Positions 8,862-16,509 of a stretch of 64,000 bases of DNA are shown piece by piece; the first letter of the stretch is position 1, and every line of letters starts with the position of its first letter. The notes beneath the pieces are model-generated. The model saw only the letters and a list, made by a program, of their open reading frames with translations, was not told the origin of the DNA and did no database searches. Origin of the DNA: Streptomyces sp. CG4 (GTDB lineage Bacteria; Actinomycetota; Actinomycetes; Streptomycetales; Streptomycetaceae); assembly GCF_041080655.1 (NCBI RefSeq), contig NZ_CP163525.1, positions 1,612,001 through 1,676,000 of the forward strand, read 5' to 3'. A program made the position numbers and the translations under genes.

Positions 8862-9665
8862 ATGAATGCCCGAACCGAGCCTGCAGAAGCAGCAGCGGAG
8901 CCGCCGGGCGCGATAGCGCGCCCGGCACTCATACGTGAGCTTCTGCTGGTCGCGGGGCTCTTCCTCGTCTACAAGGTCGGCCGGCAGCTGGCCACGGGCC
9001 ACACCGGCAACGCCTTCCGCAACGCCCACCGCGTGTGGGACCTGGAACGGACGCTGCACCTCCCGCAGGAGAACGCCGTGCAGTCCGCACTGCTGCACGG
9101 CGACACCCTCGTCCGCCTCGCGAACACCTACTACGCCACCGTCCACTTCCCGGCGACGCTCGCCTTCCTGGTCTGGCTGTATCTGCGCAGGCCCGCGCAC
9201 TACCTGTGGGCCCGCCGGGTCCTCGCGGTCGTCACCACGGCCGCGCTCGTGCTCCCGTTCACGTTCCCGCTGGCGCCGCCCCGGATGCTGACCGGCACCG
9301 GCCTGGTGGACACCGCCCGCGTCTACGGCCCGTCGGTGTACGGCCCGCCGTCCAGCGACCAGCTGTCCAACCAGTTCGCGGCGATGCCCTCGCTGCACTT
9401 CGGCTGGGCGCTGATGGTGGCGATCGGCCTGATCGTGGCCACCCGGTCCCGGTGGCGCGGGCTGTGGCTGCTGCACCCGCTGATCACCCTGCTGGTGATC
9501 GTGGGCACGGCGAACCACTACTGGCTCGACGCGATCGTCGCGACGGCCATGCTCGGCATCGCCCTCGCCGTGATCCATCCGCCGCTCCGGCCGGCCACCA
9601 CGGCGGGACACGGCGCCGGCCGCCTCGCACCGCGCGAGCGCGTTCTCGCGGGAGCGGGCCGATGA
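8862..9665 (+). CDS. PAP2-superfamily membrane phosphatase / inositolphosphotransferase-like protein
   Basis: A 267-residue integral membrane protein with about five to six TM segments. The PAP2 active-site motifs are present: MPSLHFGW (His179) and, after another TM segment, NHYWLDA (His219, Asp223). The layout matches the PAP2_3 (Aur1/Ipt1-like) subgroup rather than classical PAP2, and the expected substrates are lipid phosphates or phosphatidylinositol-type lipids. The next gene starts within its stop (ATGA), so the two are translationally coupled. It is probably controlled by the divergent TetR regulator through the array at 8722-8795. Confidence 0.87.
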   Translation: MNARTEPAEAAAEPPGAIARPALIRELLLVAGLFLVYKVGRQLATGHTGNAFRNAHRVWDLERTLHLPQENAVQSALLHGDTLVRLANTYYATVHFPATLAFLVWLYLRRPAHYLWARRVLAVVTTAALVLPFTFPLAPPRMLTGTGLVDTARVYGPSVYGPPSSDQLSNQFAAMPSLHFGWALMVAIGLIVATRSRWRGLWLLHPLITLLVIVGTANHYWLDAIVATAMLGIALAVIHPPLRPATTAGHGAGRLAPRERVLAGAGR

Positions 9666-10675
9666 GCGCCGCCGCCGTGATCGCCGTCGTGCTCTCCCTC
9701 GTCTCCGCGATCGCCTACGCCCTGGCCGCCGTCGCCCAGGAGCGCCTCGCCTCCCGCACCGCCGGCACTGGCCTGCTGCGGCTGCTCGGCACCGGAGCCT
9801 GGTGGTCGGCGGTCGGCCTGAACGCGGGCGCGGCCCTGCTGCACGTCGTCGCCCTCAGGTACGGTCCGCTCACTCTCGTCCAGCCGCTGGGCGCGCTCAC
9901 CCTGGTCGCCGCCGTGCCGCTCGGCGCGCGGGCGGCCGGGCGCCGGGTCAGCGCGGTGGAGTGGCGCGGTACGGCGCTGACGCTGCTCGGGCTCGCCGCG
10001 CTGCTGGTCACCGCCTCCGGTCCGGCGCCCGAGCGGGTGCTGTCCCTGACCGAGGCGCTGGCGGTCGCCGGTACGACCGCGGCCGCGATCGGCATGCTCT
10101 CCCGGCCCGGCGCCCGGCCGGGCCTCCGGCATGCGACGGCGTCCGGTTTCGCCTCCGGTGTCGCCTCTGCACTGACCCAGACGGTGACCGTGGCGGCGAC
10201 CGAGCGCACGGGCCCGGTGCTGAGCACCGAGGTGATCGTGGTCGCCGTGCTCGTCGCCGCGTTCGCCGTCGGCGGGCTGCTGCTGTCGCAGACCGCCTAC
10301 CGGGGCGGCCTCGGCGCCCCGCTGGCCGTGGTCACCCTCGCCAATCCGGTGGCCGCCGCGGTCATCGGCCTCACCCTGCTCGGCCAGGGACTGCAGGGCG
10401 GCGCGGCCGGCGTGCTGCTGGCCCTCGCCGGAGCGGGCCTCGCCTCCTGGGGTGTGGTCCTGCTCACCCGGGTCGCACCGGAGGCCGGACCAGAGCCGGT
10501 GGACGAGGACGAGGAGCACCCCGTGGCCGTGGTCCTGGCCCTGGAACCGGGCACGGCGGCCACCGAACCGGCACTGGTACCACGCCGGCCGGAACAGCCG
10601 CTGGTGCCACGGCAGCCGCAGAGGCCACCGGTCCCGCGGCAGCCGGAACAGCCGGGACACCTCACGTCGCTGTGA
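9662..10675 (+). CDS. DMT-superfamily (EamA/NIPA-like) membrane protein
   Basis: A 337-residue protein of about nine to ten TM helices, opening with SAAAVIAVVLSLVSAIAYALAAVAQERLAS. It resembles the DMT/EamA fold proteins of actinobacteria that are distantly related to magnesium transporters. The C-terminal ~60 residues are hydrophilic, with a Pro/Arg/Gln repeat (VPRRPEQPLVPRQPQRPPV). No substrate can be assigned. The start ATG overlaps the PAP2 stop, placing the two genes in one operon under the same TetR regulator, which suggests an envelope or lipid role. Confidence 0.82.
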   Translation: MSAAAVIAVVLSLVSAIAYALAAVAQERLASRTAGTGLLRLLGTGAWWSAVGLNAGAALLHVVALRYGPLTLVQPLGALTLVAAVPLGARAAGRRVSAVEWRGTALTLLGLAALLVTASGPAPERVLSLTEALAVAGTTAAAIGMLSRPGARPGLRHATASGFASGVASALTQTVTVAATERTGPVLSTEVIVVAVLVAAFAVGGLLLSQTAYRGGLGAPLAVVTLANPVAAAVIGLTLLGQGLQGGAAGVLLALAGAGLASWGVVLLTRVAPEAGPEPVDEDEEHPVAVVLALEPGTAATEPALVPRRPEQPLVPRQPQRPPVPRQPEQPGHLTSL

Positions 10676-10693
10676 GAGTCACTGTGAGAACGG

Positions 10694-10734
10694 ACGGCGG
10701 CCGGTGCGCATCCCTTCGCGCACCGGCCGCCGTT
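10694..10734. terminator. Strong bidirectional hairpin terminator
   Basis: CGGCGGCCGGTGCGC (10695-10709) pairs perfectly with GCGCACCGGCCGCCG (10718-10732) around an 8-nt loop. Flanking A/T bases extend the stem. It sits between convergent genes ending at 10675 and 10772. Confidence 0.88.
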
Positions 10735-10771
10735 GTCGTACTCCCCTGCCGTTTCCCCCGTGGGGACCTGC

Positions 10772-11638
10772 TCAGTTCCAGCCTCGCGAGTCCTGCTTGA
10801 GCGCGGTGTCGACGGTCAGGGCCGTCGCCACCACGAGGCTCAGCAGCGGCTCGGGCAGCTGGTAGTGGATCTGCAGGACGTAGTTGTCCGCGGTCGTGAA
10901 GAGCGTCTTGGCGAGGCCCTCCCAGGTCTTGGTGATCCGGGCGACCTCGTTGTCCGCGTGGTCGACGATCGCGAAGTTCCAGGCCCGCCAGTTCTCCGCC
11001 TTGATCGCGCCGACCTGCTGGCCGTTCGCGTTCATCGCGAAGTTGATCTTGCCGATCATGTTCTGCTGGACGATCTCGCCGACCTGCGAGCCGTCCGGAC
11101 GCGTCACGATCACGCGGGACTTGAAGATCTTCGCGGGCCGGGTCAGCAGCAGCTGCGGCTGGCCGTAGGCGTCGCGGATCTCCAGCTTGTGGGTCAGGAA
11201 CTGGTCCCAGCTGGAGAGGAATCGGAAGATCTTCCGCAGCGCGCCCTGCCCGACCTCGGTCACCGAGCCGATGTCGCGGCCGTTCTGATCCATGACCTTG
11301 TACTCGTTGGTCACCTCGATCAGCTTGGCCTTCTGGTTCACGACCAGGACGGGCTCGGTGAAGAGGGTGCCGCCGCCAGGGCCGCCGGCCGCGACCCCGG
11401 CCTGGCGCTGCACCTGGCGCTGCACCCTGGGGTCGGCGGTCTGCGCCTGCGGCGCGCCGTACTGCTGGGGGGCAGCCTGCTGCTGGGGAACGGCCTGCTG
11501 TTGCGGCACCTGACCGGCAGGCGCCTGGTCCTGGTGGGTGTGCTCGGTCCACTGCACGCCGTCCCAGTAGCGGAGAGCCTGCGGCGCTCCGTGCGGATCC
11601 GGGTACCAGCCTGCAGGAGTGTTCGAATGCGTGGTCAC
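10772..11638 (-). CDS. DUF2510 / phospholipid scramblase-like (LURP-one-related) protein
   Basis: A 288-residue protein beginning with a DUF2510 module (AGWYPDPHGAPQALRYWDGVQWTEH). A Gln/Ala/Pro-rich linker of about 50 residues follows (QQQAVPQQQAAPQQ). A C-terminal ~190-residue beta-barrel domain (LFTEPVLVVNQKAKLIE... to the end) is typical of the scramblase/LURP-one superfamily. No TM signal anchor is present apart from the C-terminal hydrophobic strand PLLSLVVATALTVDTAL. The start is GTG at 11638. The biochemical role is unknown; membrane association is inferred. It is the second DUF2510 protein within 4 kb. Confidence 0.85.
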   Translation of the reverse strand: MTTHSNTPAGWYPDPHGAPQALRYWDGVQWTEHTHQDQAPAGQVPQQQAVPQQQAAPQQYGAPQAQTADPRVQRQVQRQAGVAAGGPGGGTLFTEPVLVVNQKAKLIEVTNEYKVMDQNGRDIGSVTEVGQGALRKIFRFLSSWDQFLTHKLEIRDAYGQPQLLLTRPAKIFKSRVIVTRPDGSQVGEIVQQNMIGKINFAMNANGQQVGAIKAENWRAWNFAIVDHADNEVARITKTWEGLAKTLFTTADNYVLQIHYQLPEPLLSLVVATALTVDTALKQDSRGWN

Positions 11639-11704
11639 CGGGGCACACTACCCTGATCTGACCGGTACCTGACCAGTCCGCACGGAGCGGTGTTCATCGC
11701 TCGT

Positions 11705-13753
11705 TCACTCCGTGGCGATCGCCGGATCGCTGACCCCGGGACGCCCGTTCTCGACGTGCCCCGCGAAGCCCCGCAGGAACGCCGGATCGGCGTCGCAGGT
11801 GACCGTCACGTCGTACCAGCGCTTGCTCGCGGTGAGGTCGACGGTGTGCTTGACGGTCGCGCCGGGCCGCACGCTCACGGCGGCCGGGCTGCCGCCGTAC
11901 CCGTTGACCAGCTTCAGCTTCACGGTACCGGAACCCTTGTTGGTGAAGGTGAGTTCCAGGTGGTCGCCGACGTGCCGGGCGGTCGCCTCCGGTCCCGCTG
12001 CCTTGCCCTTGCCCTTGAAGACGCGCAGGAAGCCGTTGGGGCCGTGCACGGTGAGGTCGTGGAGGCCGGCGGAGTAGACCGAGTTCCAGGTGTCCGAGAG
12101 GGACTTGCCGGCCTCGGTGGTGTAGGTCCAGGGGCCGTCGGTGCGGTTGCCGGAGGTCACGAGGAAGCCGGCGCCCGCGTGCGCCCCCGAGGCGAACGTG
12201 AGCGTGAGCTTGCCGGCCGCGGTGTCCGCGGAAGCGTCCACCAGCGGGGCGTACTTCAGTGGGCGGGTGGGCCGGTGGCCGCGCTCCTGCTTGGGCAGGG
12301 CGGGGTTGGCGGGCGGCTTCGGCACATAGTCGGGGTGCCGGTTGTGGTCCGGCGGCTCATAGGCGGTCGTGGACGGCAGCGCGACCGGCTTGATGTCTTT
12401 CCGAGAGAAGTCGAAGGCGCTGGTCAGGTCGCCGGTGATGGCGCGACGCCAGGGCGAGACGTTCGGCTCGTGCACACCGAAGCGGCCCTCGATGAACCGG
12501 ATGATCGAGGTGTGGTCGAAGGTCTCGGAGCAGACATAACCGCCCTTGCTCCACGGGGAGACGACGAGCATCGGCACCCGCTGGCCGAGGCCGTAGGCGC
12601 CGGCGACATGACCGGCGTCGCCCTTGAACAGGTCGAGCGAGGCGTCCACGGTCGACTTGCCCTGAGCGGCGGAGGCCGGCGGGAAGGGCGGGACGACGTG
12701 GTCGAAGAAGCCGTCGTTCTCGTCGTAGGTGATGAACAGCGCGGTCTTGCCCCAGACCTCGGGGTCGGCGGTGAGCGCGTCCAGGACCTGGGAGACGTAC
12801 CAGGCGCCGTAGTTGGCTGGCCAGTTGGGGTGCTCGGTGAAGGCCTCGGGGGCGACGACCCAGGAGACCTGGGGCAGCTTGCCGGCCTTGACGTCGGCCT
12901 TCAGCTGGTCGAAGAAGCCCTCGCCCTTCTTGGCGTCGGTGCCGGTGCGAGCCTTGTCGTACAGGGCGTCGCCGGGCTTGGCGTCGCGGTACTGGTTGAA
13001 GTACAGCAGCGAGTTGTCGCCGTAGTTGCCGCGGTAGGCGTCCTGGATCCAGCCCCAGGAGCCGGTCGCGTCGAGGCCGTCGCCGATGTCCTGGTAGATC
13101 TTCCAGGAGACCCCGGCCTGCTCCAGGCGCTCGGGGAACGTCGTCCAGCCGTAGCCCTTCTCGTCGTTGCCGAGGACCGGGCCGCCGCCCTTGCCGTCGT
13201 TGCCGACGTAACCGGTCCACATGTAGTAGCGGTTCGGGTCGGTCGAGCCCATGAAGGAGCAGTGGTAGGCGTCGCACAGGGTGAAGGCGTCCGCGAGCGC
13301 GTAGTGGAACGGTATGTCCTTGCGGGTCAGGTACGCCATGCTCGTGGTGCCCTTGGCCGGCACCCACTTGTCGTACTTGCCGCCGTTGAAGGCCGCGTGC
13401 GTGTCGTTCCAGCCGTGCGGCAGGTCCTGGATGAAGGCGAGGCCCAGGTCGTCGGCGTCGGGGTGGAACGGCAGGATGTCCTTCGTGCCGTCGGACTGCT
13501 TCCAGACGGACTTGCCGTTCTGCGTCACGGAGCGGGGGTCGCCGAAGCCGCGGACGCCGCGGAGCGTGCCGAAGTAGTGGTCGAAGGATCGGTTCTCCTG
13601 CATGAGGACGACGATGTGCTCGACGTCCTTGACCGTCCCGGTGCGGTGATGCGCGGGCAGCGCGGCGGCGCGCTGGATGCTGCCGTTCAGCGCGGTGAAC
13701 GCCGTGGTGGCGCCCGCGAGTTGGAGGAAGCGGCGCCGGTTGACTTCGGGCAT
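11705..13753 (-). CDS. Phosphocholine-specific phospholipase C, Tat-exported
   Basis: A 682-residue secreted enzyme that cleaves phosphatidylcholine-type lipids to diacylglycerol and phosphocholine. The N-terminus carries a twin-arginine signal (NRRRFLQLAG). The alkaline-phosphatase-like catalytic domain opens with HIVVLMQENRSFDHYFGTLRG, the hallmark of the PlcN/PlcH family. It also shows EHPNWPANYGAWYV and FITYDENDGFFDHVVPP. Two C-terminal beta domains (DUF756 type, about residues 490-680) complete the family architecture. Phospholipases C of this type are usually induced by phosphate starvation. The 11-bp-period repeat at 13784-13838, 31 bp upstream, fits that. Confidence 0.95.
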   Translation of the reverse strand: MPEVNRRRFLQLAGATTAFTALNGSIQRAAALPAHHRTGTVKDVEHIVVLMQENRSFDHYFGTLRGVRGFGDPRSVTQNGKSVWKQSDGTKDILPFHPDADDLGLAFIQDLPHGWNDTHAAFNGGKYDKWVPAKGTTSMAYLTRKDIPFHYALADAFTLCDAYHCSFMGSTDPNRYYMWTGYVGNDGKGGGPVLGNDEKGYGWTTFPERLEQAGVSWKIYQDIGDGLDATGSWGWIQDAYRGNYGDNSLLYFNQYRDAKPGDALYDKARTGTDAKKGEGFFDQLKADVKAGKLPQVSWVVAPEAFTEHPNWPANYGAWYVSQVLDALTADPEVWGKTALFITYDENDGFFDHVVPPFPPASAAQGKSTVDASLDLFKGDAGHVAGAYGLGQRVPMLVVSPWSKGGYVCSETFDHTSIIRFIEGRFGVHEPNVSPWRRAITGDLTSAFDFSRKDIKPVALPSTTAYEPPDHNRHPDYVPKPPANPALPKQERGHRPTRPLKYAPLVDASADTAAGKLTLTFASGAHAGAGFLVTSGNRTDGPWTYTTEAGKSLSDTWNSVYSAGLHDLTVHGPNGFLRVFKGKGKAAGPEATARHVGDHLELTFTNKGSGTVKLKLVNGYGGSPAAVSVRPGATVKHTVDLTASKRWYDVTVTCDADPAFLRGFAGHVENGRPGVSDPAIATE

Positions 13754-13783
13754 GAGTGTGAGGGTCCTCTCGTCCTGACGTAC

Positions 13784-13838
13784 GTGATGCCGGCGTGATG
13801 CCGTCGCATTGCCGTCGTATTGCCGTGCAAATGACGGA
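13784..13838 (-). promoter_or_regulatory. Five 11-bp direct repeat units upstream of phospholipase C (PHO-box-like)
   Basis: On the plus strand, units start at 13784, 13795, 13806, 13817 and 13828: GTGATGCCGGC, GTGATGCCGTC, GCATTGCCGTC, GTATTGCCGTG and CAAATGACGGA. The period is exactly one helical turn, the spacing of Streptomyces PhoP direct-repeat units. On the gene's own strand each unit keeps a CA core, but matches the GTTCA-type consensus only partly. Confidence 0.55.
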
Positions 13839-14043
13839 ATCTGCGCGGAGCGAGTGTTCCAAGAGCAACAAACGTCAGGGAAGGGTCTGGTGGCGTCTGT
13901 GTGAAACTCGGCGGTCCGTGCGGTGCCCCCGCTCCCCCAGGAAGCCTTCCATCAGGCGGAAGCCGGCATGGTGCGCCGCGCGGCACCTCCCGACGATGTG
14001 GCCATCACCACAGTGACCACCACCGCCGAGGGGAGCAGCAGCC

Positions 14044-14245
14044 ATGCCGCATATCATCGCTTTCGCGAAGAATCAGTGGTACGTCGCCGCCTACAGCGCG
14101 GAGGACGGCGCCCCGGTCGCCCTGTGCCTCCTACCCGGTCGAGAAGCGGGACTCGGTCCTCCCCGAGGAGGAGCGGGCCGCGGGCGACACGATGATGGTC
14201 TGCGTGTCCCGGTGCCGGGGCGCCCGGTTCGTGCTGGATCTCTGA
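14044..14245 (+). pseudogene. Remnant of a Rieske-type aromatic oxygenase (VanA-like)
   Basis: A strong ribosome-binding site (GAGGGGAGC) precedes ATG 14044. The first 20 residues, MPHIIAFAKNQWYVAAYSAE, match the N-terminus of Rieske (2Fe-2S) ring-hydroxylating or demethylating oxygenases (K/RNxWYVAA). The reading then jumps, in another frame, to SYPVEKRDSVLPEEE. This resembles the segment after the Rieske cluster (SYPVxER...VWVW). The C-x-H and C-x2-H cluster motifs are absent, so about 80 residues between the two pieces have been lost. The small open frame that remains is unlikely to be functional. Confidence 0.5.
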
Positions 14246-14261
14246 CGCGCACGGGCCCGGC

Positions 14262-16457
14262 TCAGGACGTCTGATACGCCTCCACCTCGCTGAACTGCCC
14301 GGCCGGCCAGCCCGTGTTGGCGCTGACGGCGAGGCGGAGGTAGCGCAGGTCGCTGCCGCTCGGCACGGCGACGGTGGCCGTGTTGCCGGTGGCCGGGTCG
14401 AAGCGGTAGCCCTGGGCGCCGACGACCGTGGAGTAGTTCGAGCCGTCGGTGCTGCCGAGCACGGTGATGGTCTGGGTGCGGGCGCCCCAGGCCGAGGACG
14501 GCGGCAGCTTCAGCACCAGGCGGCGCACGGCGTAGGACGAGCCGAGGTCGACCGTCCAGGACTGCGGGAAGGCGTTGTTGGTCGACTCCCAGTAGGAGCC
14601 GGCATCGCCGTCGACCGCCTTCCCGGGCGTGTACACGTCCTGGGAGCCGGTCGCGCCGGCCGGCCGGCCCTTGGCGAGGTTGCGGTTCGGGTCGGGGTCG
14701 GGGTTGCCCTGGCCGGGCTGCGGCCAGGTGGAGCAGTCCGACCAGGTGCTGTTCCAGCCGGAGTTGCCGCCGCCGTCGGTGAGGGTGAAGGAGCCGGAGT
14801 TCGCCGGGTAGGGACAGTTGTAGATGCCGGCCGCTCCGACCTGGGTGGCGGTGACGTTCTTGAAGGCGGCCGCGCCCTGCGCCTCGGCCTGGACGACGAC
14901 CGAACCGGTGTTCCGCACGGTCGCGCCGGTCACGTCGACGTTCCGCACCGCGTACCCGTGCCCGCCGCCGGAGACGAACTCGAAGGCGCTGTACGGGCTG
15001 TCGGTGATCGTGGTGTTGGTGATGTGCACGGTCGCGTTGATCGCGCTGTCGTAGGAGTCGACCCGCAGCGCACCCATCGGATGGTTCCAGTTGGGGTTCA
15101 TCGCGCCGGTGCGCACCAGAGTGTTGCCGTCGACCGTGATGGTGCCGGAGAGCGGGGAGAAGGGGTCGAGGAACTTCTGGTTGGAGATCGCGATACCGCT
15201 GCCGAGGGCGTTGGTGTCGGAGATCAGGTTGTTCTTCACGGCGATGTCCGTGCCGCCGTAGATCGCGATGCCGTTGGCCAGGTTGGGCTGCGAGATCGTG
15301 TTGTTCTCGAAGCTGGAGTTCGTGTCCGGGGAGTACAGCGACCACATGGCGAGGGCGTCGTCGCCCTGGTTGCGCAGGAAGTTGTCGCGGACGACGACGC
15401 CCCTGGCGGTGCCGTTGAGGTTGATGCCGTCGGCGGTGGTGTCGAGGATGCGGTTGTTCTCCACGACCAGGTTGTCGTCGTTGCCCATCAGCCACATGCC
15501 GCACTTCATGTGCTGGATCCACATGCCGGAGACGGAGGAGTTCGGGCCGAGCGAGCCGTTGACGAAGTTGTCGGGGCTGGAGTCGACGCGCTCGGTGACC
15601 TCGCCGATGACGGCGAAGTCCTTGATGTGGGCGTTGCCGGAGGAGCTGGACTGGTCGATGAAGCGGGAGGTGTGCACGACCGAGTACCAGCTGCCGGCGC
15701 CCTGGAGGGTCACGTTCTGCACGCCGTTCAGGGAGGACGTGACGCGGTAGTCGCCCGGCGGGATCCACACCGTTCCGCCCTGCGCGGCGGCGATGGCGTC
15801 CCGGAAGGCCTGGGTGGAGTCGCCGGCGCCGGTGGGGTCGGCGCCCTTGGCCACGACGGACACCGAGCCGGCGGGCTGGGAGGCCGCCGCGGGCACCTGC
15901 TCGAAGTCGGCCACGTCGACGGTGACCTGGGTGCCGGTCGACTCGAAGGCGACCTTGTCGCCCGGCTGAATGTCCTGCCCGAGCAGCAGGCGCGCGTCGT
16001 CGAAGAAGTGATGCTGCTTCGCGCCGGGGATCCAACCGGTGTCGATGTAGGAGTACTTGGAGGTGACGGTCAGGGTCCGCGCGAGCCTGACCCCGTTGAC
16101 GTAGACGTCGAGCGTGCCGGACTGGCCGTCCGCGACACTGTAGGAGACGTTGACGGCGTTGGCTGCCCGGGGCGCCGTGAACTCGACGCGCTGCCCGGAG
16201 GCGAGGCGCACGGCCTGTCGTCCGGAGGCCTCGGAGGCGAGGGTGCCCTGGGTGTAGTCGGGGCCGATCCTGGTGCCGGTGGTGGTCGCCGACTCCGCCT
16301 CCACCGAGCTGAAGGGGAGGCGGGCGCCGGCGGCCGCGTGGGCGGCGGGCGCGACGGCGACGAGCATGCCGACGGCGAGGGCCACAGCGGCCGCCATGAC
16401 TGACATGACTGGCATGACTGGCATGTGCCTGACAGATCTGACCGTGGTGCTCTGCAT
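14262..16457 (-). CDS. Secreted GH87 alpha-1,3-glucanase (mycodextranase-type) with carbohydrate-binding domains
   Basis: A 731-residue secreted enzyme. A signal peptide occupies about 1-42 (VALAVGMLVAVAPAAHAAA) and a CBM35/CBM6-like beta-sandwich about 50-187. A right-handed beta-helix catalytic domain spans about 195-560, followed by a C-terminal discoidin/F5-8 domain (590-731). The three catalytic Asp of GH87 are recognisable at 343 (ADGIN) and 366/367 (RNQGDDALAMWS), with the 23/24-residue spacing of that family. GH87 hydrolyses alpha-1,3-glucan or nigeran of fungal walls. It is co-directional with the sugar ABC operon, 52 bp after the GH13 stop. The RBS is AAGGGA. A 9-bp repeat (ATGACTGGC) encodes the MPVMPVMSVM stretch near the N-terminus. 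Confidence 0.88.
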   Translation of the reverse strand: MQSTTVRSVRHMPVMPVMSVMAAAVALAVGMLVAVAPAAHAAAGARLPFSSVEAESATTTGTRIGPDYTQGTLASEASGRQAVRLASGQRVEFTAPRAANAVNVSYSVADGQSGTLDVYVNGVRLARTLTVTSKYSYIDTGWIPGAKQHHFFDDARLLLGQDIQPGDKVAFESTGTQVTVDVADFEQVPAAASQPAGSVSVVAKGADPTGAGDSTQAFRDAIAAAQGGTVWIPPGDYRVTSSLNGVQNVTLQGAGSWYSVVHTSRFIDQSSSSGNAHIKDFAVIGEVTERVDSSPDNFVNGSLGPNSSVSGMWIQHMKCGMWLMGNDDNLVVENNRILDTTADGINLNGTARGVVVRDNFLRNQGDDALAMWSLYSPDTNSSFENNTISQPNLANGIAIYGGTDIAVKNNLISDTNALGSGIAISNQKFLDPFSPLSGTITVDGNTLVRTGAMNPNWNHPMGALRVDSYDSAINATVHITNTTITDSPYSAFEFVSGGGHGYAVRNVDVTGATVRNTGSVVVQAEAQGAAAFKNVTATQVGAAGIYNCPYPANSGSFTLTDGGGNSGWNSTWSDCSTWPQPGQGNPDPDPNRNLAKGRPAGATGSQDVYTPGKAVDGDAGSYWESTNNAFPQSWTVDLGSSYAVRRLVLKLPPSSAWGARTQTITVLGSTDGSNYSTVVGAQGYRFDPATGNTATVAVPSGSDLRYLRLAVSANTGWPAGQFSEVEAYQTS

Positions 16458-16509
16458 GTGCCGATCCCTTCGGGGTGGGGGTGTGGGGACAGCTCGGCGC
16501 GGCGGCGGC

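Noticed and set aside
11690..13798. 702-codon plus-strand frame opposite phospholipase C
   Set aside because: Antisense shadow. The composition is V/G/A/R/E-biased, with no domain and no ribosome-binding site, while the minus strand encodes a complete Tat-exported enzyme.
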